A stretch of 64,000 nucleotides of DNA from Arvicola amphibius (taxonomy: Eukaryota > Chordata > Mammalia > Rodentia > Cricetidae), in NCBI RefSeq assembly GCF_903992535.2, contig NC_052056.1:81339790-81403789 (forward strand). Reading direction: 5' to 3'. Shown piece by piece: positions 33,901 to 44,634 of the stretch (position 1 is the first letter of the stretch; each line of letters opens with the position of its first letter). Below the pieces are notes generated by a model. It worked only from the letters and a program-made list of their open reading frames with translations, did not search any database and was not told where the DNA came from. Both the position numbers and the translations under genes were made by a program.

Positions 33901-35152
33901 TATAAAAGTTTGCCAAAATACTTGTTTTATGGTTTCTTCTGAATTTTTTTGTTCTCTCTTCTATTATCCAGAGCAGTATGGTTGCATATAATATGCATTA
34001 GGTTCATTAATTGCTCTTGGAAGGAGTTTCCTCTATGATGGCAGGAAATGAATGATCCAGATTTGGTATAGGGACTTGCAGGAGGTCCCACATGGAGTTT
34101 CCTGAGGCAAAGGATTACCATGAATATTCCTCATTGACCTATACTCATTAGTCCAATTCCTGCCTTTGTCACACTTTCCACATAGTCCAGAATGGAGAGG
34201 CATTTGAATGGATTATTCTTTGAAAAAACATTGTTTCTAGGAATGCCCTGTCTAAAATACCTTTTAGAATGTCACAGTTATAAAATCACCTCTCCTATCC
34301 ATGCCTCAGCATGTTCACGAGATTCAATCTTAATTGTATCTCGGATCAATTCCTCCAGAGGTGCTGACCATGCCTTTAATGGCCTAATTTTCCTTTTGCA
34401 TAGAGAACTGACATTTTCAAAAGCCAGAGATTCAATTATTATTTGTCTAGCTTCTGTATTTGGTATCCTTCTATTTACTGCTGAAGTAGATCTTTGTAAG
34501 AAATATATAAAGGCTTCCTTTGGGCCCTGTATAACTTTAGTAAATGACTCAATTTTCTTTACTATTTCTCCAGTTCTGTCCCAAGCATTCTAAACTGCTG
34601 TGTGGCATAAACCCAGTGTGTGGTCATCACACACAGCCTGCCTTCCTATAGTAGCATAATCTCCTTCTCCAAGAAGTTGGTCTTGGGAGATCTCCCTACC
34701 TCTGGCTCTACTCCATTTTTCAATAATCTTAGCCTCTTCTCTGAACCAGGTTCTCCACTGTAACTGTGGACCAGGCTCTAAGACACCTTTAACCAATTCT
34801 ATCCAGTTGTTAGGTATAATTCTATTACAAACTGACCACAAGTTTAACATTTGCTTCACAAAAGGTGAATGCATGCCATACAGAGTTTTGCTTCCTAGAA
34901 TCTCCTTAAATCTAACATTGGCACAGGAGTCCAGTTAGCTGTAACAGAGTCTCTGCCATTTGGCAATTCCTGTAAGGTTACTAGATATATTAAAGTTGGT
35001 TGTCTGAAAGCCTCAGGCTGTTCTTCTCTATTTTTATAATACAATGCTGTAATTGGCTCTCCATTAAATTTCTCTGTCTGGATTTGAATATCTCTGTGAT
35101 CTGTGATCTGTGTTTCTAAGGCCTGTATCTTAGAACTCAGATTAACCAACAT
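33901..35152 (-). pseudogene. Outer provirus gag remnant
   Basis: Minus-strand frames 34895-35152 (N-terminal region) and 34590-34874 (capsid) are visible, followed by a degenerate nucleocapsid to 33927. It gives the uninverted order used to read the inner element. Confidence 0.78.
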
Positions 35153-35757
35153 TTTTTAGTGATAAGACAAAAATGATAAAGGTGATAATGTTTACAATTG
35201 ACATTACATAAATCCCACCTAAATTAGATATTCTCTCATTTGATTGTTCTGTTTTCAAACTGTCTTGTATATTATCATTTTATCCCTCTCCATTGTAATG
35301 GTTTTTCCCATTTTTTAATGTGGGAAAAACTCTCTCTTTTAACTAATTCCTCCCTTTAAGAATTCCCAATTGTTTTATGAAATCTACTGACGATGTTGAT
35401 GAAGATGTGAGGCTGATCGCTGCTGCATAGATCGGTAAAAGCCTGACCGAATTTCATGGCAGCTACCTAGTTTGGCAGCAGCCCAAGAAGTGGGGGGGAG
35501 GGTGTTCAGGGAGAGCCCACAACACACGGTGGAGAAAGAGAGCTGGCTGTCAGAAAAATGCACAGAGGTTTGTCTGGAAAAAGCACATGTGTTGGAGGGC
35601 TGCCTGAAAGCCAGAACAGAAGGATCCCAAACTCACTCAGAGGCTTGGGGACAAAAGAAAAGTAAGCCTAGCCGGGTGGAGTTGGAGCCCCACATGCAGC
35701 CCCGGCCTGTGCTGATGACTTTGTTGTGAATCTGTACCCCAAACATTGGGCACCTAA
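35153..35757 (-). mobile_element. Outer provirus leader and primer binding site
   Basis: The untranslated leader precedes gag. The primer binding site at about 35738-35757 (minus strand TAGGTGCCCAATGTTTGGGG) is close to the tRNA-Lys1,2 type, with a small insertion. Confidence 0.65.
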
Positions 35758-36095
35758 TATAGCACAAGTAATAGAAACCCAGAGACAGATACTGGGGTTC
35801 AAGCTGAAGATAAGAAAAGCAAAACAGCCAAGCCACTAAAGAAGCCTTACCTCTACCAAGGCTGGGCAACTGCAGCCTGAGCCTTTGTCTCTTTCTGTCT
35901 TTCCCTCTAGTGCTGGGGTTAAAGGCACGGCTCAGAGTGGCCTTGAACTCACAGAGGTCCAGCTGCCTCTGTCTCTTAAATCCTGGGATTAAAGGTGTGA
36001 GACACCACTGCCTGGCCTCTAGTGGCTTACTTTTATTTACCCTCTGATCCTCAGGAAAGCCTTATTTATTAAAACATAAATAAAATATCACTATA
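35758..36095 (-). mobile_element. 5' LTR of the outer provirus
   Basis: This 338-bp LTR is the partner of 19474-19853, sharing 'ggggttcaagctgaagat' and 'cctctgatcctcagg'-type text. It lies 660 bp upstream of exon 6, in antisense orientation. Confidence 0.82.
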
Positions 36096-36099
36096 GATT

Positions 36100-36316
36100 T
36101 TATTTTAAGATTAAGCATGTGCATGTGTGTGGGGTGGGGGTTATGTGCCTGGGAGTGTTGGCACCTTGGGAATCCAAGGTATCAGTTTCCCCAGAGCTGG
36201 ACTCACAGGAGGCTGTGAGCTGTCCAGCACGGGTGTTGGGAACTGAACTCACGGGTGTTGGGTCCTCTGGAAGAACAGTATGTGCTCTTACCCTCTGAGC
36301 CATCTCTCCAGCCCTC
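36100..36316 (-). repeat. B2-like SINE
   Basis: It ends 'tctgagccatctctccagcc' and begins in a T-rich stretch that touches the outer LTR. Confidence 0.75.
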
Positions 36317-36758
36317 CTTCCATATTTTCTCTCTGAAACATTGTATAAGAAAGACAGGGCTAAATGTCTTGTTTATCTCACAAAGCATACATCGAATAGG
36401 TGGTCTTATGCTAAGGGCCAGAAGAGTTTCTTCTGCTGAGACAATACCTTGCAGCCAAAGGACATCACCCAGAGCATGACAGACTATGTGTTTAAGAGCC
36501 TCCATGAGAGAAGCTGGGCAGGTATCAGCAGCAATTAGGCATTCTTGGGTCACGTTTCACCGTGTATCTGAGCACAGCCCATAACCTTCAGCGAACCTGC
36601 AGAGGGTCAGGAGCTCGTTACCCACAGGCTTCAGCCATTTCTTTTTTGTCTCACTGTATTTTCACCCTGATGTTATAAAACGCCACGCTGATACATGTAA
36701 CTCCTAACCCGTGATTTATAACCCATACTGTAACTTACAACCTGTCTCTGAAACACAG

Positions 36759-36967
36759 ACGTTCAACAAACTCGTGGGAAAATTCAGCCAGTCTGTCTTT
36801 CACTTGAAGTTAGCACAAATACTTTCGGCCACGAAGGAAGGGAAGCTTGTTGTCTGGGATATCCACTACCCCCCATCGTCCTCCGTGTCGGCCTTTCCCT
36901 TCATCAAGCCTCGCAAACTGGTCCATTTACAGAAGGAAGGCATCACCGTCCTCACCACAGTCGACAA
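36759..36967 (+). CDS. Cfap251: Cfap251 exon (window exon 6)
   Basis: This 209-nt exon has 69 codons plus two bases, from TFNKLVGKFSQSVFHL to VLTTVD. The acceptor ctgaaacacag has a weak pyrimidine tract and the donor is AA|GTAAGG. It encodes the strand KLVVWDIHYP, a clear WD40 blade end. The exon follows the ERV-filled 18.5-kb intron, with 660 bp between the outer retroviral LTR and the exon. The split asparagine codon (AA+C) is completed at 41212. Confidence 0.93.
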
Positions 36968-37019
36968 GTAAGGAGCCCATTGGAGGAGATCCTGGTGTGA
37001 TCACGCATGTATTGTAGAG

Positions 37020-37345
37020 CTCTGGTTTATGTTCACATGTATTTGTAATTAAAATATAATTACATCATCTTCCCACTAACCCCTCCTATGTACCTCCTTG
37101 CCCTTTTCCCAATTCATGAACTGTTTTCTAAAATTGTTGCTACATATTATATATATAAAATATAACACATACACACAACACACACACACATATATTCCTA
37201 AATAATTAGCTGCAACCTACACAGTTCGTACAATGTTGCTTGTATGCATATGATTTCAGGGCTGAACACTTGGGATTAGACAGCCAGTTGAGGGCTTCTT
37301 CCCTGGGGGAAGACTATTCTTCCAGCGAGTTCTCTGTTAGACCCT
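37020..37345 (-). mobile_element. Rodent L1 (Lx-type) 3' fragment
   Basis: 'aaatataattacatcatctt', then 'ttgcttgtatgcatatgatt', then 'ccctgggggaagactattc' follows the known reverse-complement order of rodent L1 3' ends. Confidence 0.55.
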
Positions 37346-37454
37346 TTTTGTTTCCATCACCATAGACACACACTGCTTCTGGGGGAGTTGACACCTGGAG
37401 TATCAGTTGTCTTTCAGCAGGAGAAATGAGCACTTGAGGTTCAGCATAGGAATG

Positions 37455-38035
37455 GGTGCCTTTTTGTTCTGTTTTGTTTTTGAGACAGGGTTTCTCTGTG
37501 TAACAGCCCTGGCTGGCTGTCCTAGAACTCACTCTGTAGACTCACAGCTTGAGGCTGGTCTCAAGCTCACAGAGATCCACCTGCCTTTGCCTCCCGAGTG
37601 CTGGAATTAAAGGCAAATACCACCACCATCTGCAGGTGCTACATGCATTAACAGGATTTTATTTTAATATGTTTTCTTTCTTACTATTTTTTAAAGATTT
37701 ATTTATTATGTATACAACATTCTGCCTCCATGTATGCCCGCACGCCAGAGGAGGGCGTCAGATCTCAATACAGATGGCTGTGAACCATCATGTGGTTGCT
37801 GGGAATTGAACTCAGGACCTCTGGAAGAGCAGCCAGTGCTCTTAACCTCTGAGCCATCTCTCCAGCCCCTTTCTTACTATTTTTTATAGGGTCTCATTGA
37901 GTAACCCTGGCTAGCTTGGAATTCACTGTGTAGACCAGGCTGTCCTGGAACTCACAAGGTCTGTTTTCTTTTGCCTCTTCCCCCTGAAGAGCCGGAACTA
38001 AAGGCATGCACTACCATGCCCGGCCGCTAACAAGA
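37455..38035 (-). repeat. B1 - B2 - B1 cluster, all minus strand
   Basis: B1 37455-37620 ('gagacagggtttctctgtgt'), B2 37690-37868 (ends 'gagccatctctccagcccct'), B1 37875-38035. All three have the same orientation. Confidence 0.88.
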
Positions 38036-38177
38036 CTTTTAAAAAGTCTCACGGGCACACATTGTGTTTAAAAATCTTGTGTGTTAGTGACACGAAAAGG
38101 GACTCCTTTTCTTCTGTGCTAATGAAACCTGTTTCAGAGCCCCAAATTTCATGCTTTAAATGTGAGAAAATACCTCA

Positions 38178-38300
38178 AGGGGCTCGAGAGGTGCTCAGCC
38201 ATTAAGAGCACTGGCTGCTCTTGCTGAAGACCTGCGGTTGGGTCTCCGCACCCACATGTGACTTACAACCACTCATAAATCCATCTCCAGGGACCCAACA
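38178..38300 (+). repeat. B2 SINE, 3' truncated
   Basis: 'ggggctcgagaggtgctcag' then 'attaagagcactggctgctc'. Confidence 0.75.
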
Positions 38301-39237
38301 ACCTGTCGGTCTGAGTGCAGTCCCTGGAACCCGTAGAGGGGGAGGTGAGAAGTTGCCCTTGGTCTGCCCGCTTGTGGCCCTTCGCTCAGCCCCAGTCGTT
38401 CCATGAGGATTGCATGTCTGCTCCTTAGCACACCGGGAGCCCTAGGTAAAAAGCAACTATCACTAGTGTGTTAGAGAAGTTCCTGCAACTGTGAGAAAAT
38501 GTCTTTAGGACAAGAACCTGCCCTGTGGCTGGAGTCACTGTACAGTCCATCTTCACTGTGCCCGTTAACCTTCATCTGCACCACTCAGTGCAGGACGCTG
38601 GGCAGTCCTGGCATCCTGGGGAGCCTTTACAAAGAGGAATGCAAGCTGGGGTTAGAGCCTTTGAGGACCAGGCCTGGGTTCCCCTCTCCCTTATTAAGGA
38701 ACACTAGCCAAGGGGAGAAGGGTCCTACAAACACTGGGTGAGTTTTGCCACTTCTGCCCAGCAGAGGGCAGTAGAAGCAATCCTTGCAAATTACTCTGCC
38801 CACCTGGCCTGGCTTATAAATCAGAAATCTCATTTAATCATTCTGCATAACATCTGAGAAGAATCTCTCCCCCCACCCGCCCGTGATTAGATTGTTTTTT
38901 AAAAGTCTTAGAAAATAAAAGATCTCTCTTGGGATGGATCAGAGGACTAGAAATAAAAGCCATCCCCCCACCCCCACCCTGCACTGCCTTTGCTTGCGAT
39001 GACTGAGTGCGGCTTCATGGTTCTAACGTGTCCCACTGTCTAGCCTGTGTGATGGGGGGCGGCTATGTGATTGTTCTCCATTGTCATCTGTGGTCAGCTG
39101 GCAGTGACTGTAAGTCACCGTCTCCACTGTGGTAAGGGACTGATCTTGGAGCCAGAAGAGTGAGAGGACATGCCATTTTCTTTAGGCACACCGGGATCCT
39201 ATGTACTCTAACCATGGAGCCCAGCTAGGTGCAAGTG

Positions 39238-39586
39238 TGTTGCAGGGGGCTGCTTGTTCGTCCCGGCAGCCCAGAACCGAAATAATCACATAGAAACTGT
39301 ATTATTTAAATCACTGCTTGGACCATTAGCTCTAGCTTCTTATTGGATAATTCTTACATATTAATTTAACCCATCTCCATTCATCTGCACATGGCCACGA
39401 GGTAGTGGCTTACCAGCAAAGTTTCAGCACATCTGTCTCTGGCGGAGGCTCCATGACTTCTCTCTGACTCTGCCTCCTTTCTTCCAGCATTCCATTTAGT
39501 TTTCCCCACCTAGCTCTGCTATACGCCCAAAGCAGTTCCTTTATTAACCAATGATATTCACAGCATACAGAGGGGAATCCACATCA
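39238..39586 (-). mobile_element. 3' LTR of the ERV remnant
   Basis: It has the same LTR family as 48674-49046 and 7673-8067, in reverse orientation, with TG...CA ends. The hexamer to its left is caagtg. Confidence 0.78.
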
Positions 39587-40023
39587 CCTCCCCTTTTCTG
39601 TTTAAATGAAAAGAAATATTTTAACTTTAGACGTTTTCATGAAGAAGGCACCCTGAAGGATCATCTCACCTTTAGACAAGTTTAGCAGTCATTTCTCTGT
39701 GGGTCCTGCATGTCCAGATCACCAAGCAGTTTAGGCAAGAGCAGTTTCTTGCCCAAATGGCCAGCAAATTCCATAAGGAGCCTATTCAGTGCCCATCTTT
39801 CACTTGAAGTAATTGGTGCTGCCAGGAGCAGATGTGTCTCATTGTCATGAAAAGTCCTAAGTTATTAGAACATTTTAAATGCCATATTCTGTAGTCTTTG
39901 AAAGGTTTGAAGAATACTTATCTGAAATACATCTCTGTACATCTAGAAATTTTAACTAACATGACTACAAGCTTGACTATTATAGATGATTATTTATTAA
40001 CCTATATTTCTTAATTATACATT

Positions 40024-40402
40024 GTTGTCTGAGGTTTCTGTCCTGCCTGGTTCCCACAGTTGTTAAGTCCCAAAGAAATCACACAGAGATCTACATTAGT
40101 TATAAACTGACTGGCCCATTAGCTCAGGCTTCTTATTTACTAACTACTATAACTTACATTAGCCGATAATTCTTGTCTGAGTTAGCCACGTAGCTTGTTA
40201 CCTTTTTTGGTGAGGCAGTCACATCTTGCTTCCTCTGAGGCTGGGTCATGACTGCAGACTGCATTCCCTCTTCCCAGCATTCTTGTTGCCCTGCCTCTAC
40301 GTCCTGCCTGGTTGCCCCACCTATACTTCCTGCTTGGCTATTGGCCAATCAGCGTTTATTTAAAATACAAGTGACAGGGTACAGACCATTGACCCACAGC
40401 AC
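40024..40402 (-). mobile_element. Solo LTR with perfect target duplication
   Basis: This is a 379-bp LTR of the family seen at 22520 and 30752. The hexamer tacatt is found on both sides (40018-40023 and 40403-40408). Confidence 0.9.
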
Positions 40403-40703
40403 TACATTACATTTTTAAATGAGCTGCACAAACACAATTCCTTAATCAAGAGCAGAAATATATATACACAGTATAACAAAATTGACCTTAAATTTGTATC
40501 CATAAAGCAAGATCCATACCAATGCAAATCTCTATAGCATATCCCCTTTAAATGTAAACAACCATTCATAGACAACATTTGGGACTATGGGCGTTTATTC
40601 AAGATTCAGATTAATGGAACCTGCTGTGCAGGGTATCCACTGTGTCTGGCAACCCTAGGCTTTGAGCAGGTGTCTTCTCTTTAGCCTTGGAGATGTAGCT
40701 ATA

Positions 40704-41068
40704 TGTAGTGATGGGAACAGCGGGCTGTGTTCCTGCCGCCCAGCTCCCGGCCGCCTGGCTGGCTTATGCCCCGAAATAATTACACGGAAACTGCCTGGCC
40801 CATTAGTTCCAGTCTCTTATTGTCTAATTCTCACATCTTGATTAACCCATTTCTAATAGTCTGTGTAGCACCACGAAGTGGTGTCTTACCAGGAAAGATT
40901 CAGCATGTCTGACCTGGTGGTTGGCTCCATGTCATCTGATCCACTGAGGAGAGCCATGGCATCTGACTAACTTCCCAGCATTCTGTTCTGTCTATTCCAC
41001 CTATCTAAATCCTGCCCTATCAAAAAGCCAAGGCAGTTTCTTTATTAACCAATGAGAGTCCTCCATCA
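40704..41068 (-). mobile_element. Solo LTR with perfect target duplication, 143 bp from exon 7
   Basis: This 365-bp LTR is flanked by gctata on both sides (40698-40703 and 41069-41074). A truncated relative is at 15667-15790. It lies in the same intron, just before exon 7 (41212). Confidence 0.9.
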
Positions 41069-41211
41069 GCTATAAAGTGGGGTGACAGGAAAAGAAACCT
41101 CACTGGCCACTCTTGAGTGGAGCATGGCAACCCCAGGGGCTAGAGCCTTACGCAATCAAATGTTCAGTGAACGGCTCTTGCCATCAGTGATGTTGTTCTT
41201 CTCTATTCCAG

Positions 41212-41406
41212 CTACATTGTCACAGGTGACGTTAAGGGTAGCATTAAGTTCTACGATCACACCCTGTCTGTTGTCAACTGGTACAGTAACTTCAAACTAG
41301 GTGCCATAAGGACGCTGTCCTTTTCCAAGAGCCCAGCCAGTCCACCTACAGAGAAATCCAACCTCCCCACAGACTGCACATTAAAAGGTGACCTTTTCGT
41401 CATCAG
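41212..41406 (+). CDS. Cfap251: Cfap251 exon (window exon 7)
   Basis: This 195-nt exon has the acceptor ctctattccag and donor CAG|GTGAGT. One base completes the split codon, then YIVTGDVKGSIKFYDHTL and on to LKGDLFVI, with a final split arginine codon. VTGD..GSIKFYD is a WD40 blade. A stretch rich in Ser/Pro (SKSPASPPTEKS) is likely a surface loop. It starts 143 bp after a solo LTR (40704-41068). Confidence 0.93.
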
Positions 41407-42319
41407 GTGAGTTGATAATGAGTCTAGTCATGGCCAGAAATGACTGATGTCCCCTTTCAGTCTGTCTGCGGTGCCGTGGATGTTTCTCTTGTTCCTAGGA
41501 CACAGAATTGAGCGAGTTCGCCTTCCTAGTTTGACAGCTGTCTCTCCTTGGTTCGTTGCAATCAGTGTTGGATTCTTTTGTTTTGGTTTTTCAAGACAGG
41601 GTTTCACTGTGTACCCTGGACTAGCCCGGGATGCACTCTGTAGACCAGGCTGGCCTGGAACACAGAGATCCGTCTCCTCTGCCTCAGGAGTGCTGGAATC
41701 AAAGGTGAACACCATCACTAGGCTTGGCTTTGTTTTGTTTTCCAGACAGGGTTTCTCTTTGTTGCCCTGGAGATTTTTTTTAATTAGTTAAAGACTTTAC
41801 CATGTAGAAGCCAGAAGCTGGATGGCCCTTATCCCTGACTTCTCATCTCTATTGTGCCTGGAGTCCTCGGCCATGGGGTAACCTCATTTCTTGGAGCTGA
41901 GCTTGTCCTAGCCACTGAGGTTAAAGGCATTGGGTAATTAATAGCCATAACATTTCAAGACTGAATTATCCATGAGTCTGCTTAATTACCCTTGCAGTCT
42001 TTACAGGCACATCTGTATGAGTGCACCCAACTCCATATTTGCATACACAAATGAATATTTGCATGTGTAGATTAGCTAATTGTACAACTGACTGTCCATC
42101 TGCATACTTAATGACTCAATTTACATGTGGGAAAGTGGGCTTTTTCACTTGCAAATGGAGGCTGTTGGATGTTGGTGGTATATTTTTGGAGATGTTGGGT
42201 TAATAATGTCACCAAATTATAGACAACAAAGGCGGCTCGTGTGCAGTTAGAAGCAGAATGGTTGGCGTGGCCACTCCCTGCAAATGCTGATCCTGTGGGG
42301 GTCTCTCCTTGGCAAACAG
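41407..42319 (+). other. Cfap251 intron 7 (0.9 kb)
   Basis: It contains a minus-strand B1 (41582-41722) with a second partial B1 head near 41740-41775. I recognise nothing in 41780-42310. Confidence 0.82.
41582..41722 (-). repeat. B1 SINE
   Basis: 'tcaagacagggtttcactgt' to 'gtagaccaggctggcctgga'. Confidence 0.88.
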
Positions 42320-42570
42320 GAATTTTATTATCGGAACATTTGATGCTACCGTGTACCACATGACGGCAGATGGCACCAAACTCGAGAAGCTGTTTGTGGA
42401 GCCCAGGGATGCCGTTTATGCCATCTCCTGCCACCCGTACCAACCCCTCATCGCGGTCGGGAGTGTCTGCGGGATGATCAAGGTGTGGGACTATGAGAAG
42501 AAGGTGTATCTGTTCAGCAGGACCTTCGAGAAGGGGCTTGGCGTCCAGAGTCTGAGCTACAACCCCGAAG
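42320..42570 (+). CDS. Cfap251: Cfap251 exon (window exon 8)
   Basis: This is the largest exon in the window, 251 nt. The acceptor is ttggcaaacag and the donor GAAG|GTACCC. It encodes NFIIGTFDATVYHM, then AISCHPYQPLIAVG and MIKVWDYEKK, ending SYNPE. It thus carries about one and a half WD40 blades; HPYQPLIAVG..GMIKVWDY is the clearest in the window. An overlapping 164-codon antisense reading frame is a shadow. Confidence 0.94.
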
Positions 42571-42772
42571 GTACCCACAGGGGCTGTGCCCTGGTCTGTC
42601 ACCAGCCAGTTGTCCCTCTCCCCAGTCTAGCGCCCTTCCCAAGGTGTTTCTTTTCCCATTTTTCTTGTGGGGGTTTTTCCTCTTGCTTATTGCTGTCGAG
42701 AAAAGCTTGTGCAGACTCTCTTGGGATAAAGGAAGTCCTTTAGCGTCATCGTTCTTGGGCTTGTCTTTTCAG
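42571..42772 (+). other. Cfap251 intron 8 (202 bp)
   Basis: A short intron between exons 8 and 9 with a T-rich 3' end. Nothing else is recognised. Confidence 0.88.
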
Positions 42773-42924
42773 GAGCCCTGCTTGGAGCTGGATTCACCGA
42801 GGGGACAGTTTATATTCTTGACGCAATGTCTTTAGAGAATGAAAGTCCAGAGCCCTTCAGATATTCCAGAACTGGCATCTCACATGTCAGCTTCTCACAC
42901 GATTCCAATTACATGGCTACTGCT
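42773..42924 (+). CDS. Cfap251: Cfap251 exon (window exon 9)
   Basis: This 152-nt exon lies only 202 bp after exon 8. The acceptor is ttgtcttttcag and the donor GCT|GTGAGT. Two bases complete the split glycine codon, then ALLGAGFTEGTVYILDAM and, at the end, HDSNYMATA. TVYILDA is the end of a blade and SFSHDSNYMATA the start of the next. The next intron holds the 37-bp minisatellite. Confidence 0.93.
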
Positions 42925-44018
42925 GTGAGTTCTCTCCTCCGCTCAGGGCTCTTTACGAACAAAGGGGCAAAGAGCCTGAGGAAAGTGGGTCTTACATCCC
43001 AGTCAAGCTGTGACACAAAGAGAAGGGGAAAGGTGGGTGAGGTAGAAGGGCTCCTCAGGCAGACAGGAGCAAGGCCTCAGAACTTCCAGACTTGGATTCT
43101 GCAACCCCAGGGACTGATTGTCGTGTTTCTGGGACCCCGAGACCCAGGAGCTGGCTGTCGTGTTTCTGGGACCCCGGGACCCAGGGGCTGGCTGTCATGT
43201 TTCTGGGACCCCGGGACCCAGGGGCTGGTTGTCGTGTTTCTGGGACCCCGGGACCCAGGGGCTGGCTGTCGTGTTTCTGGGACCCCGGGACCCAGGGGCT
43301 GGCTGTCGTGTTTCTGGGACCCCGGGACCCAGGGGCTGGCTGTCGTGTTTCTGGGACCCCGGGACCCAGAGGCTGGCTGTCGTGTTTCTGGCACCCATCT
43401 CTCTGTATGCCATGCTTCGCCCTCACTCATTTTGACAAGGCGGCCTCCTTAGAGATTTGGATTCTGGTCTTTCCTGCTGCGACAAGGGCATGTGATCTCA
43501 GGAAAGAGGTTCTGGATATCCCCTGGTATGGCAGCGTGGTGGTGAGGAGGACGGTCCTCATGGGGCCACCTCTCTCTGACGTTCTACCCACAGGCAGCCT
43601 GGCCTCTGGCTGGAACACACACACTGGCAAGGATCAGAGCTGTCCTGGCACCCAGCATGGGCATGAGACACCTGCTGGCTGCTCTCTGCCGCTCTGGCCT
43701 GTATCAGATCTTTTTTATTTTCTGTAGTTAGACAAAGGGTAGGGAGGACAAAGGTAGAAAGAGTCAGGCTCTTGGCTTTCCCTGAGGAACGGTGTAAGAA
43801 CATGGACAGAAGAGCGGGGCTGGTGCCACGCTGTACTCCCTCCCTCCCCCTCCCCCTTCACACCGGGAACCTCAGTCACCTGGGCTGCTCTTCCTACTGG
43901 TTCTGCTGTGCTGAGATTTATTTGGATAAGACAGTCTGAAGGCCAACAAGTCTGAAAACCACGATGATGATTCTTAGTTCCCAAACTCAAGGGACAGCTT
44001 ATGCTCTTGCCCCTTCAG
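42925..44018 (+). other. Cfap251 intron 9 (1.1 kb)
   Basis: It holds the 37-bp minisatellite (43119-43396). The remainder looks unique and I recognise nothing in 42930-43110 or 43400-44010. Confidence 0.85.
43119..43396. repeat. 37-bp minisatellite, 7 copies plus partial
   Basis: Units start at 43119, 43156, 43193, 43230, 43267, 43304 and 43341, with a partial unit at 43378. Most differ by one or two bases. The unit begins tgtcgtgtttctgggacccc and contains CCCGGG. Since 37 is not a multiple of three and the unit lacks stops, several long open frames appear on both strands; none is a gene. Confidence 0.95.
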
Positions 44019-44192
44019 GATGTCAGTTTCACCGTGGCTGTGTATATGGTGGTGGTCAAGAACGGACAAAGGGTCTGGGAGTACCTGGCGAGACTCCGTT
44101 CCCATCACAACAGCATCCGAAGCCTCCTGTTCGGAGTTCATCTGGATAGCAATGAGCCCAGGCTGCTGAGCCTCGGGAAAGACAGGTTCCTG
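44019..44192 (+). CDS. Cfap251: Cfap251 exon (window exon 10)
   Basis: This 174-nt phase-0 exon has 58 codons. The acceptor is gccccttcag and the donor CTG|GTGAGA. It encodes DVSFTVAVYMVVVKNGQ, then WEYLARLRSHHNSIRSL and LSLGKDRFL. RLRSHHNSIRSLLFG has the pattern of the histidine-containing strand that opens a WD40 repeat. Phase is 0 at both ends. Confidence 0.93.
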
Positions 44193-44496
44193 GTGAGAAG
44201 CTCAGTTTGGTTTGCTGATCCCCAGGGCCACGAGTCTCCCCCTACCTCCCGCCCCATCCTGCCTGTTCCATCCTTACCACCTTGTGCAAACCCCGCCTGC
44301 AGCATGTTGGGAAAACGGCTATGGCGAAGCATCACAGACTTCTCCATGTTGGCATCTCCGAAGCAATGGCTCCCATGGCTCATGTCCTGAAGCGGAGGTG
44401 GGCAGAGGGAGGGTGTGTCTCACACAGGACAGAAGATGCAACCACCTTCACTCCCCAGCGAGTGCTGGGAAAACTGACATAATACCTCCTCAGCGT

Positions 44497-44628
44497 CCAG
44501 GGGTCAGGGTGAGCTGTGACTTTCATGGGAAGCAGTAGGAAGGGGACGGGCAGACACAGCATCCAGGGGTCAGGGTGAGCTGTGACTTTCATGGGAAGCA
44601 GTAGGAAGGGGACAGGCAGACACAGCGA
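44497..44628. repeat. 66-bp tandem duplication
   Basis: Two copies, 44497-44562 and 44563-44628, differ at only one to three bases, so the duplication is recent. The unit begins ccaggggtcagggtgagctg. Confidence 0.93.
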
Positions 44629-44634
44629 ATCCTT

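Larger units (their letters stand above)
19474..36095 (-). mobile_element. Outer ERVK-like provirus (antisense), 16.6 kb with nested insertions
   Basis: The element has paired LTRs (19474-19853 and 35758-36095), a polypurine tract next to the left LTR and a tRNA-Lys-like primer binding site next to the right LTR, so it reads on the minus strand. Flanking hexamers gacttc (19468-19473) and gatttt (36096-36101) match at 4/6, a possible decayed target duplication. Its gag-pro-RT part is at 35150-32060 and its RNase H-integrase part at 23651-22340. They are separated by the inner provirus 23658-32053. No env was recognised. All frames are broken by stops and shifts. Confidence 0.85.
18231..36758 (+). 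other. Cfap251 intron 5 (18.5 kb)
   Basis: This is the largest intron in the window. About 90% of it is the nested ERV composite 19474-36095. Outside that are a B1 and ID (18765-18985), a MaLR LTR (18985-19320) and a B2-like SINE (36100-36316). I recognise nothing in 18240-18760 or 36320-36750. Confidence 0.85.
39238..40700 (-). mobile_element. ERV remnant: 3' LTR plus 3' internal region
   Basis: The LTR 39238-39586 is followed on its internal side by a polypurine tract (39587-39600, minus strand CAGAAAAGGGGAGG). Then post-pol noncoding sequence continues to about 40690 and is related to 20200-20900. A solo LTR (40024-40402) interrupts it. No 5' LTR or coding part was found, so the 5' half is lost. 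Confidence 0.75.
36968..41211 (+). other. Cfap251 intron 6 (4.2 kb)
   Basis: It contains an L1 3' fragment (37020-37345), SINEs (37455-38300) and an ERV remnant with three LTRs (39238-41068). I recognise nothing in 38310-39230. Confidence 0.8.

Noticed and set aside
42108..42602. 164-codon antisense frame
   Set aside because: It is the shadow of Cfap251 exon 8.
43055..43727. Open frames of up to 211 codons on both strands with repeated Gly-Pro-Arg text
   Set aside because: They arise from the 37-bp minisatellite, whose unit lacks stops in every frame.
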